A stretch of DNA of 7,010 nucleotides from assembly GCA_009712615.1 (NCBI GenBank), contig WASR01000128.1:1-7010 (forward strand). The letters run 5' to 3'. Positions within the stretch are counted from its first letter, which is position 1, and the number at the start of each line of letters is the position of its first letter. Below are positions 1 to 7,010 of this stretch, in pieces. The stretch is from Methanobacterium sp. GTDB taxonomy: Archaea > Methanobacteriota > Methanobacteria > Methanobacteriales > Methanobacteriaceae. The notes under the pieces were generated by a model. It was not told the DNA's origin, did not search any database, and saw only the letters and a list, made by a program, of their open reading frames with translations. The position numbers and the translations under genes were made by a program.

Positions 1-154
1 AGAAAAGATCAATCATCTTTTGCTCAGCTATTTTAAAAGCCTCTGTAGCATTGGTGGTTTCATATACTTGATACATGTCGCCTGATTCTTTTATAATCTC
101 TGATAGGGTTTTCAACTGAATACGATCGTCTTCTAAAACTAATATATTGTACAT
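1..154 (-). CDS. Response regulator, receiver domain N-terminus (partial, LytTR-type likely)
   Basis: Only the first 51 codons are present; the gene runs off the left edge. The reading begins MYNILVLEDD, the first beta strand plus acidic pocket of a CheY-like receiver domain (E8, D9, D10), followed by an amphipathic helix (RIQLKTLSEIIKE) and a second strand (YQVYETTNATEAFKIA). The phosphoacceptor aspartate lies just beyond the edge. In the family, a sensor kinase phosphorylates that aspartate and the output domain then acts, usually on DNA. The start style resembles LytTR regulators of Clostridia, but the output domain is not visible, so this subtype is inference. ATG at 154 is chosen because an AAAGGGGC-like ribosome site lies about 12 nt upstream; two ATGs nearer that site (162, 165) are out of frame and hit a stop at once. 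The divergent neighbour is a small membrane protein. Confidence 0.85.
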   Translation of the reverse strand, partial: MYNILVLEDDRIQLKTLSEIIKESGDMYQVYETTNATEAFKIAEQKMIDLF

Positions 155-199
155 ATATTCATCATGCCCCTTTGCATTGATTTATCCTTAATTAAATAT

Positions 200-228
200 T
201 CTATATCATTTTGGAAATACCTTCTCAA
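200..228 (-). promoter_or_regulatory. Predicted sigma-A type promoter of the response regulator
   Basis: On the minus strand a TTGAGA -35 box (223-228) and a TATAGA -10 box (200-205) are separated by exactly 17 nt. The expected transcript starts near 193, giving a leader of about 40 nt before the ATG at 154. A 6-bp inverted repeat, CAAAAT (226-231) and ATTTTG (238-243), overlaps the -35 box and could be a regulator site, but such AT-rich repeats arise easily by chance. Confidence 0.45.
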
Positions 229-326
229 AATTTGAATATTTTGTTTAACTTGATTAAATATTTACAGAAATTAATAACAAAAATTGGAGCTTTCATGCAA
301 TGTTCAATATGTTCTAAAAGAATATA

Positions 327-335
327 TGCTACAAT
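327..335 (+). promoter_or_regulatory. Possible extended -10 promoter for the small membrane ORF
   Basis: TGCTACAAT matches an extended -10 element (TGn followed by a TATAAT-like hexamer at 330-335). No good -35 is seen at 16-18 nt. Transcription would start near 342, upstream of the left arm of the 15-bp inverted repeat, so the message would carry that arm in its leader. The call rests on one hexamer in AT-rich DNA. Confidence 0.3.
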
Positions 336-425
336 TAATCTACAAACATATATTATTTTCTAAACCCTATTCAAGAAGTGAGCGGATTGCACCTATCCAT
401 ATATTTATAAAAGGAGTGTGGTCTT

Positions 426-611
426 GTGAATCTAAATTTTATCATTACTATTCTGTGTATTACAATATTTGGAATTATTGCCATGCTGCTTGGTTTTTGC
501 TACAGACAGGAGATAATGAAAACTTTGCTTCAATCGAAAACAACTTTAAAAAAAGATGAGGTTTCCTCTGAAATCACATTAAGTATTGACAAAAAAGAAT
601 GCAATAAGTAG
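426..611 (+). CDS. Small single-span membrane protein, unknown function
   Basis: A 61-residue ORF starting at GTG. AAGGAG at 411-416 sits 9 nt upstream, a good ribosome site that supports translation. Residues 4-26 are almost all hydrophobic (runs such as FIITILCIT and GIIAMLLGF) and form one membrane helix. They are followed by a basic junction (YRQEIMK) and a polar, lysine-rich tail of about 30 residues ending in KKECNK. By the positive-inside rule the tail should be cytoplasmic. No signal peptidase site or catalytic motif is seen, and I do not recognise the family. It is divergent from the response regulator, lies between inverted repeats, and converges on the DUF6273 gene. It could be a regulatory micro-protein, toxin-like peptide or element passenger; nothing in the sequence decides this. 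It lacks the conserved cysteine-centred core expected of AgrD-type autoinducer precursors. Confidence 0.6.
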   Translation: MNLNFIITILCITIFGIIAMLLGFCYRQEIMKTLLQSKTTLKKDEVSSEITLSIDKKECNK

Positions 612-632
612 CTCTGCCAAGCTACCTACTGC
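591..632. terminator. Hairpin, possible bidirectional terminator between convergent genes
   Basis: Positions 601-613 and 620-632 pair at 11 of 13 positions around a 6-nt loop (CTGCCA); the inner six pairs, GTAGCT with AGCTAC, are perfect. It overlaps the stop codon of the small ORF. On the minus strand the hairpin is followed within 4 nt by a run of six T, which fits an intrinsic terminator for the DUF6273 transcript. On the plus strand the T-tract is poor. I see no better terminator between 612 and 771 for either gene; an AT-only hairpin at 735-754 is weaker. Confidence 0.5.
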
Positions 633-771
633 ATCTAAACACAATTATTTCTAATTCCATAAGCAAATTGCATAGTTCCGCAATCCGCTCACTTAATAAG
701 TATATCATAAATTTTGGAAATAAATCAATAGATAATTAAAGTATTTTCTTTAATATCTATCATTAATGCTT

Positions 772-1452
772 TTATAATACAAGATTAATTTTTAGTGCAG
801 GACGCACACCGTCACGGGCTAGACTGACATTCGCATAGCTGCGAATACTGCAACTTGGACCGACAAAAAACGCACGGGTCGCCTTGTTTCCTTGTGTTCT
901 AAGCCACCACCAGGAACAGCCAACTTCTTCGCCGTTTCTGATGATATAATTATCTTTGTTTGTTTTATCATATACATATAAGCTGCATCCATCGGGTTTT
1001 TTCTTTTTAGCAAAGTCCGTTCCAACGGCTCGCCGTAAATCCTTGCCGTGTTTATCAGATATATCCTTTATCTCATTAACGCTAAGCAAAAAAATCTTGT
1101 CCTCAGTATCCGGGCTGCCTTCTCCATTGTCCGTGCAATGAGTCGTCTTTATAAATTCCTTTTCTGTGGCAGTGAATGCGATGTTATAGAATTCATCGTT
1201 CAGCCACTTGCGCAAATCACAATCATGCCACGTAATATCCACGCAATCACGCCATGTAATATCCACGGACTTGCCGTGATACCGCTTGCAGTCCAAAATG
1301 TCCTCGCTCAAAATGAACAGCTCATTTCCTGAATTTTGCAGCACCCTCCACTTTATCGGTGTTAAATCAGTTCCATCCGCAGTCTGTGGATAAGTACCGA
1401 AAGTAATTATTTCTCCAGGTTTTGCATTTCGATTATATTCAACTATTTGCAA
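772..1452 (-). CDS. DUF6273 domain-containing protein
   Basis: A 226-residue soluble protein with no signal peptide or membrane segment. The order of motifs is that of DUF6273 proteins: an N-terminal GEIITFGTYPQTADGTDLTP with a following WRVL (residues 13-38), then CDLRKWLNDEFYNIAF (78-93), then WWWLRTQG (181-188), and a C-terminal DGVRPALKI (214-222). Function in the family is not established. The WWLR and GVRPAL signature recalls the C-type-lectin/formylglycine-enzyme-like fold, which suggests ligand binding; that is inference. Start: an ATG at 1470 has no ribosome site, whereas AGGGAGG (1461-1467) stands 8 nt before TTG at 1452, so TTG is preferred; the ATG would add six residues. Oddity: residues 63-78 are a tandem pair, VDITWRDC then VDITWHDC. 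Related proteins, as I recall them, carry one such stretch. The gene appears monocistronic, behind a structured leader. Confidence 0.85.
   Translation of the reverse strand: MQIVEYNRNAKPGEIITFGTYPQTADGTDLTPIKWRVLQNSGNELFILSEDILDCKRYHGKSVDITWRDCVDITWHDCDLRKWLNDEFYNIAFTATEKEFIKTTHCTDNGEGSPDTEDKIFLLSVNEIKDISDKHGKDLRRAVGTDFAKKKKPDGCSLYVYDKTNKDNYIIRNGEEVGCSWWWLRTQGNKATRAFFVGPSCSIRSYANVSLARDGVRPALKINLVL
1220..1267 (-). repeat. 24-bp in-frame tandem duplication inside the DUF6273 gene
   Basis: Two adjacent 24-nt units (1220-1243 and 1244-1267) agree at 22 of 24 bases. They encode VDITWHDC and VDITWRDC, so the copies differ by one amino acid. Length and phase are multiples of three, keeping the frame open. 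Confidence 0.85.
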
Positions 1453-1456
1453 ATTG

Positions 1457-1504
1457 TTATCCTCCCTCATAATATAAATTATCTTTGCTTCGCATTCTGC
1501 TCAT
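1457..1504 (-). CDS. Possible 15-codon upstream ORF in the DUF6273 leader
   Basis: An ATG at 1504 opens MSRMRSKDNLYYEGG and stops with TAA at 1457-1459, four nucleotides before the preferred TTG start of the DUF6273 gene. GGGAG stands only 3 nt before its ATG, shorter than ideal. Its last codons contain the AGGGAGG ribosome site of the main gene, so ribosomes finishing here would cover or deliver to that site. Translational coupling or a leader-peptide role is inference; it may equally be a chance ORF. Confidence 0.3.
   Translation of the reverse strand: MSRMRSKDNLYYEGG
1461..1467 (-). promoter_or_regulatory. Ribosome binding site that decides the TTG start of the DUF6273 gene
   Basis: The minus strand reads AGGGAGG, then 8 nt, then TTG (1450-1452). 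The only upstream in-frame ATG (1468-1470) directly abuts this site on its far side and has no purine-rich block before it. Confidence 0.65.
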
Positions 1505-1567
1505 AATCTCCCTGATAAATCTGATTTTATAACGCTAAATCTTATTATTAAACACTCTTCATTAATT

Positions 1568-1647
1568 CAATTTGGATTTCTCTTTCTTGGTACTTCAAGA
1601 AGTCCATTTAGGACTTTAGGCTCCCTCTTTGGTTACCCAAATTGCAT
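1568..1647 (-). ncRNA. Structured leader RNA upstream of the DUF6273 gene (unidentified class)
   Basis: Read on the minus strand, CAATTTGG (1637-1644) pairs perfectly with CCAAATTG (1568-1575), closing a 77-nt domain. Inside it AAGTCC pairs with GGACTT around a 5-nt loop (1600-1616), and TTCTTG with CAAGAA around a 6-nt loop (1584-1601). These two share two bases, so one stem must shorten. The remaining single-stranded parts are purine-rich (GGGTAACC, AAAGAGGGAGCC, AAGAAAGAGAAA), as in ligand-binding or protein-binding RNAs. An extended -10 promoter ends just before it, so the transcript would begin two or three nucleotides from the closing stem. The gene start lies about 115 nt further on, with no obvious terminator between. 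I cannot match it to a named riboswitch, and no search was possible. Confidence 0.45.
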
Positions 1648-1652
1648 TTCTC

Positions 1653-1683
1653 ATTATAGCATACAACTAAAACTCTGGTACAA
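1653..1683 (-). promoter_or_regulatory. Extended -10 promoter of the DUF6273 transcript
   Basis: The minus strand carries TGCTATAAT: a consensus TATAAT (1653-1658) with the TGn extension at 1659-1661. A TTGTAC -35-like hexamer (1678-1683) is 19 nt upstream, longer than ideal, but extended -10 promoters tolerate weak -35 boxes. The start would fall near 1646-1647. Just upstream, 1687-1706 holds GAGG and CCTC arms around GTCTT, a possible but weak operator. Confidence 0.6.
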
Positions 1684-1780
1684 TAGTGGAGGGTCTTCCT
1701 CTATCACCATAAACAAATATGCAAAACCTATACCTTAATGCAAATATCCTTAGTTCTGCTTAAAAGTTGTACCCCCTAAG

Positions 1781-1813
1781 CAAAATTCCCCCAAACCAAT
1801 CAGTTTGAGGGAA
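1781..1813 (-). terminator. Intrinsic terminator after the TetR gene
   Basis: Positions 1786-1796 and 1803-1813 form an 11-position stem with one mismatch and a 6-nt loop (1797-1802). On the minus strand it is followed by TTTTG. It lies 36 nt past the TetR stop codon, so it fits the end of the VOC-TetR operon. The T-run is short, so read-through is possible. The rest of 1684-1780 shows nothing further that I can name. Confidence 0.65.
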
Positions 1814-1848
1814 CATAAAACACACTTCTATATTCGCTTGAAAACCTT

Positions 1849-2439
1849 CTAAGCTTTTAGTTCATCATAAAAACTATCCCATAGACTTATTAAAGTCTTG
1901 CCTATATCCTCACTGTTTCCCCTAAAGATACTCTGCATCTCAACACCGCTGGAGGAGCTTATGAACATGTTTGCTATTTGTTCATCACTCATAGGGGAAT
2001 TAATTTCGCCTTTTTCTCTTGCAGTGTAAATAATATTCTTCCAACTACTTAGTTGAACCTCTTTAGATTTTTGCAATCTTTCCTGAAAATCCGGAAAAAG
2101 CTTTATGGCATCAAAAATTAGAGAAATATAATTAAAACTTGGTACACTTTCCTCTTCATTTTGTTGCTTTAAATTTTCTGAATAATAATTAATATAATCA
2201 ATGTAAAAATGATAAAGGGAGTCTTTACTAAATTGGTCATAGGGAACGTCTAAAACAGAAGAAACCACATCATTGACCAATTCGAGAAAAAGTTGCTCTT
2301 TACTTGTAAAATAGTGATAAAAAGCACCTTTGGACAGCCCTGTCTTTTCTACAATCTTTTTAAGAGTAACTTCTTTAAAACTCTTTTGTAGAAAAAGTTT
2401 AAAGGTAACATCCAAAATATGTTCTCTTGTATTTTTCAC
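1849..2439 (-). CDS. TetR/AcrR family transcriptional regulator
   Basis: A 196-residue protein, the usual size for the family. Residues 5-50 form the three-helix DNA-binding domain, with the helix-turn-helix TLKKIVEKTGLSKGAFYHYF at 25-44 followed by the typical S-K-E-Q-L (46-50). The remaining 145 residues are helical and variable, the ligand-binding and dimerisation part; they have several aromatics and give no ligand clue. The start is GTG at 2439, with AGGTGG-like purines about 6 nt upstream. The gene lies 50 bp behind the VOC gene on the same strand with no terminator between, so the two are probably one operon. A palindromic TetR-type operator sits on the operon's predicted transcription start, which points to self-repression relieved by a ligand. 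The ligand is unknown. Confidence 0.92.
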   Translation of the reverse strand: MKNTREHILDVTFKLFLQKSFKEVTLKKIVEKTGLSKGAFYHYFTSKEQLFLELVNDVVSSVLDVPYDQFSKDSLYHFYIDYINYYSENLKQQNEEESVPSFNYISLIFDAIKLFPDFQERLQKSKEVQLSSWKNIIYTAREKGEINSPMSDEQIANMFISSSSGVEMQSIFRGNSEDIGKTLISLWDSFYDELKA

Positions 2440-2489
2440 ACTGTCCCACCTTTCCTCTGAATTTTTTCAATTTGGTAAGGGGCGTTATC

Positions 2490-2876
2490 TTAATCAACTA
2501 GCACTTGATGAATTTGTATGAGGTTACCACAAGTATCGTTAAATACAGCAATAATAGCTCCCACTGATTTTGTTGGCTTTATAGTAAACTCAACGCCCAG
2601 TTGTACCAACCTTTCATACTCCTTCTCGATATCCTCCACGGCAAAGGATGTTGCCGGTATGCCCTGAGCAAGAATGCCTTCTTGATATGTCTTAGCAACA
2701 GGGTTATCATTGGGTTCAAGAAGCAGCTGTGTACCTTCCGGTTCGTCAGGTGATGTAACTGTTATCCAATTTACTTCAGGTATATGTACTTTCTTCACAA
2801 AGCCCAATACCTCAGTGTAGAACTTAAGTGCTTTATTGGTGTCATCTACAAACACACTAGCTAATTCAATTTTCAT
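2490..2876 (-). CDS. VOC family protein (glyoxalase/bleomycin-resistance/dioxygenase superfamily)
   Basis: A 128-residue single-module VOC protein. Two beta-alpha-beta-beta-beta repeats are visible: residues 3-54 (ELASVFVDDTNKALKFYTEVLGF, then TQLLLEP) and 74-124 (PATSFAVEDIEKEYERLVQLGVEF, then GNLIQIHQ). The second motif, DTCGNLIQI (114-122), is typical of the superfamily. The usual metal-binding histidine and glutamate positions are not clearly kept: residue 4 is Glu where many have His, and residue 121 is Gln. It may therefore bind a small molecule rather than act as a metal-dependent glyoxalase I. Members isomerise or bind small electrophiles and antibiotics; the substrate here cannot be told. 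AAGGAGG stands a few bases before the ATG. It is first in an operon with the TetR gene. Confidence 0.9.
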   Translation of the reverse strand: MKIELASVFVDDTNKALKFYTEVLGFVKKVHIPEVNWITVTSPDEPEGTQLLLEPNDNPVAKTYQEGILAQGIPATSFAVEDIEKEYERLVQLGVEFTIKPTKSVGAIIAVFNDTCGNLIQIHQVLVD

Positions 2877-2955
2877 ATCATCATCCTCCTTAATATATTG
2901 GTATTCTTTTTAAATCTATTTAACAGAAAAGTAATTATTATGAAGCCTACTTTAA

Positions 2956-2973
2956 ATACCGACCGTTTGGTAT
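2956..2973. promoter_or_regulatory. Probable TetR-type operator
   Basis: ATACCGACCGTTTGGTAT is an 18-bp interrupted palindrome: the five outer pairs are perfect, and the 16-bp core matches the ideal TACCGACC-GGTCGGTA at all but two positions. On the minus strand it begins 7 nt after the -10 box, so a bound repressor would sit on the transcription start of the VOC-TetR operon. Assignment to the neighbouring TetR protein is inference from position. Confidence 0.6.
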
Positions 2974-2979
2974 GTTCAA

Positions 2980-3008
2980 ATAGTAACATTATGCTTTACT
3001 GTTGTCAA
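2980..3008 (-). promoter_or_regulatory. Sigma-A type promoter of the VOC-TetR operon
   Basis: A perfect TTGACA -35 box (3003-3008) and TACTAT -10 box (2980-2985) are separated by exactly 17 nt. The start is expected near 2973, inside the operator, leaving a leader of about 97 nt before the VOC start codon. Confidence 0.75.
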
Positions 3009-3042
3009 GGATATTATTTCTTATTTGAAATACATAATGACA

Positions 3043-3077
3043 GAAAAAAAGTGTGTCTACGGAAACATAAACACACT
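3043..3077 (-). terminator. Strong intrinsic terminator of the rph-glycosidase unit
   Basis: On the minus strand positions 3077 to 3050 fold into a 12-bp stem, counting two G-T pairs, with a TTTC tetraloop. The outer seven pairs, AGTGTGT with ACACACT, are perfect, and a run of T (3044-3050) follows directly. It lies about 157 nt past the stop of the glycosidase-like gene and just upstream of the VOC-TetR promoter, so it insulates the two units. Between it and the stop codon is a small GC-rich hairpin (3157-3180) without a T-run, whose role is unclear. Confidence 0.8.
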
Positions 3078-3234
3078 AATTATAACTATGTTACTTTTCT
3101 GAAACGTGCAACAAGGAGCACCTAAGTTCGTTGTTTGTGCAAAATTTAGACCCTGAGCGAGCCACGGAATCCCCTGGCGCCATAGTAAGATTCTGCACCA
3201 TTATGATAATTGAAGTTTTATTATTTTGATTTGC

Positions 3235-4227
3235 TCAATTACCCATTTCCTGTATTAATTTCTTGAATGTATTATATGATGGTTTTGGTGAATAATCATC
3301 CCGCATTATACCATATTGATGGAATAAATCATCCTTGGAGCTATCTGCATCCCGAAGTCCAAAGAGTTCATAATGAGAAATATTAATCTCTTGACGCAAA
3401 TTATAGATTGTTCTAATTACCTTTTCAAGAACCTCTGTTTGACGCTCATAGGATCTTTCTATATTTGCAACAGGGTTCTTTCCTGTAGGCCATCCGTTTT
3501 CTGTAACTCGTATTGGTACTGAAGCAGGTATACCTGCAGTAACAAGATCTTTTTCTCTTAAATTGCGGAGTGTACGTTCTACAGATGTAGTTATTTCTTT
3601 TAAATCCAGCGGTTTATCTTCAAATACATCCACATAAAAATTATGCCCAACAAAATCCACGGAATCAATAAATGTCTTATTTCCAACCTTAGCGAGGTTT
3701 TCCCAAAAATGCAGGACAGCTGCAGGACTTTCAGGCACAGAACCAAATCCAATCTTTATCGGCATATTATGCTCTTGGATTTCTTTTTTGGCTGCAATTA
3801 CCCCTTCTACAAGGGCTTGCATTATATATGGCTTCGATCCTTCCATGAACGACAAATTGGGTTCGTTTGTAATTTGAAGAGAAGCTAAATGAGAGCCGTA
3901 TCGGTCAATAACTTTTCGAATAAAACCAAGCCAATTATCAAGTTCTATGCCCAGTTCTTGATGCTCGGTCCAATCCCCGCATCCTATTGTCAAGTCTCCT
4001 AATAAACCAGCATCAAGATAGCGATCTGCATTTGATAACATTTTTGATTCCCATTCCTTCGTATAAATGAGATAGTTTCTTGGCAGCAGCTTCTTGGAAT
4101 GGCCTCGAAGCTCTTGAAGTGCAAATTGGATTTTTTCGTAGTTATCCTCAGGTCCTACAGCTAAACCAAAAGGCGTACCTGCTGCACTTAGCGGGTAAAT
4201 TCCAAACGTTAATCCTGATGAAATCAT
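3235..4227 (-). CDS. Cytosolic TIM-barrel glycoside hydrolase-like protein (clan GH-A type)
   Basis: A 330-residue protein with no signal peptide. Two carboxylates stand where retaining clan GH-A enzymes keep theirs: E122 in ITNEPN (119-124) as acid/base at the end of strand 4, and E243 in VTENGWPTG (241-249) as nucleophile at the end of strand 7. Between them DFVGHNFY (191-198) matches the strand-6 position, and HYELFGLRDAD (285-295) would be strand 8. The ENGWP stretch recalls the ETGWP of family 17 beta-1,3-glucanases, but the family cannot be fixed by eye. The reaction is probably hydrolysis or transfer of a beta-glycoside inside the cell; the substrate is unknown. ATG at 4227 has AAGGAGG 8 nt upstream. 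It follows rph by 51 bp on the same strand and probably shares its message, which is an odd pairing. An alternative is a catalytically silent barrel, but both acidic residues are intact. Confidence 0.8.
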   Translation of the reverse strand: MISSGLTFGIYPLSAAGTPFGLAVGPEDNYEKIQFALQELRGHSKKLLPRNYLIYTKEWESKMLSNADRYLDAGLLGDLTIGCGDWTEHQELGIELDNWLGFIRKVIDRYGSHLASLQITNEPNLSFMEGSKPYIMQALVEGVIAAKKEIQEHNMPIKIGFGSVPESPAAVLHFWENLAKVGNKTFIDSVDFVGHNFYVDVFEDKPLDLKEITTSVERTLRNLREKDLVTAGIPASVPIRVTENGWPTGKNPVANIERSYERQTEVLEKVIRTIYNLRQEINISHYELFGLRDADSSKDDLFHQYGIMRDDYSPKPSYNTFKKLIQEMGN

Positions 4228-4256
4228 ACAATCATCCTCCTTATTATAATTCCTAA

Positions 4257-4277
4257 GGAGAAGACAACATCTTCCCC
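4257..4277 (-). other. Hairpin in the rph-glycosidase intercistronic gap
   Basis: GGGGAAGA and TCTTCTCC (minus strand, 4270-4277 and 4257-4264) pair over 8 positions, one of them G-T, around a 5-nt loop. It begins one nucleotide after the rph stop codon. No T-run follows; the ribosome site of the next gene comes instead. It is more likely to affect mRNA stability or relative expression than to terminate. Confidence 0.4.
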
Positions 4278-4278
4278 A

Positions 4279-7008
<2,730 letters not shown>

Positions 7009-7010
7009 TT

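Larger units (their letters stand above)
376..694. repeat. Inverted-repeat-bounded segment (15-bp perfect arms) enclosing a small ORF
   Basis: The left arm AAGTGAGCGGATTGC (376-390) recurs as its exact reverse complement at 680-694. Inward of the arms similarity continues imperfectly: after skipping two bases on the right side, roughly 9 of the next 12 positions agree, so the original arms may have been near 27 bp. The enclosed 319 bp hold the 61-codon ORF, its ribosome site and a hairpin. Two readings are possible: a small mobile element of MITE type carrying a passenger ORF, or two oppositely placed copies of a regulator site or RNA stem. No clear target-site duplication is visible outside the arms and no transposase is present. 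Confidence 0.6.

Noticed and set aside
284..559. 91-codon plus-strand ORF overlapping the small membrane gene in another frame
   Set aside because: It starts at TTG without a ribosome site and has mixed, non-domain composition. The overlapping frame at 426 has a good ribosome site and a clear membrane helix.
772..1452. Diversity-generating retroelement target protein
   Set aside because: The WWLR and GVRPAL motifs resemble the lectin-like fold of such targets, but no reverse transcriptase, template repeat or adenine-rich variable repeat is seen in the window.
1849..2439. Plus-strand shadow ORFs opposite the minus-strand genes (for example within rph and the TetR gene)
   Set aside because: They lack ribosome sites and domain features and lie fully inside well-supported genes.
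2898..3125. 75-codon plus-strand ORF
   Set aside because: It covers the VOC-TetR leader, operator and promoter and the rph-unit terminator, lacks a ribosome site and has no recognisable domain. Best explained as chance.
3157..3180. GC-rich hairpin after the glycosidase-like gene as a terminator
   Set aside because: The stem is broken by a bulge and a mismatch and no T-run follows on either strand. The hairpin at 3050-3077 is far better.
3235..4227. Homology between the glycosidase-like N-terminus (TFGIYPLSAAGT) and the DUF6273 N-terminus (TFGTYPQTADGT)
   Set aside because: The likeness is one short stretch; the rest of the two proteins differs in length, fold motifs and signature residues. 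Treated as coincidence.

Overview
The window looks like a chromosomal stretch of a low-GC Gram-positive bacterium (Bacillota, probably Clostridia or a near relative). The reasons are the AT-rich intergenic DNA, strong purine-rich AGGAGG-type ribosome binding sites, TTG/GTG starts, and the families present: a LytTR-type response regulator N-terminus, a DUF6273 protein, a small VOC protein paired with a TetR regulator, and a Firmicutes-type rifamycin phosphotransferase. Species cannot be read from the sequence. Almost everything is on the minus strand; the only gene I support on the plus strand is one small ORF.

Layout, left to right. (1) 1-154, minus: first 51 codons of a response regulator cut by the window edge, with a promoter just upstream. 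(2) 426-611, plus: a 61-residue single-span membrane protein, divergent from the regulator. A perfect 15-bp inverted repeat flanks it (376-390 and 680-694). A hairpin at its stop codon may be a two-way terminator. (3) 772-1452, minus: a cytosolic DUF6273 protein, probably starting at TTG, with an internal 8-residue tandem duplication. Its roughly 190-nt leader starts at an extended -10 promoter and immediately folds into a closed multi-stem element that I cannot match to a named RNA class. A 15-codon upstream ORF ends just before the TTG. (4) 1849-2876, minus: a probable two-gene operon of a VOC protein followed by a TetR/AcrR repressor. It has a good promoter and a TetR-type operator placed on the predicted transcription start, and ends in a hairpin terminator. 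(5) 3235-6891, minus: rph, a full-length rifamycin-inactivating phosphotransferase, followed after 51 bp by a cytosolic TIM-barrel glycoside hydrolase-like gene. A strong intrinsic terminator at 3043-3077 ends this unit.

The clearest function is antibiotic inactivation: Rph uses ATP to phosphorylate rifamycins. It is easily misnamed phosphoenolpyruvate synthase, because the nucleotide-binding and phosphohistidine domains are shared. The glycosidase-like partner is unusual and may be co-transcribed. The VOC-TetR pair looks like a self-regulated small-molecule response module. The two least explained elements are the structured RNA leader before the DUF6273 gene and the inverted-repeat-bounded small membrane ORF.
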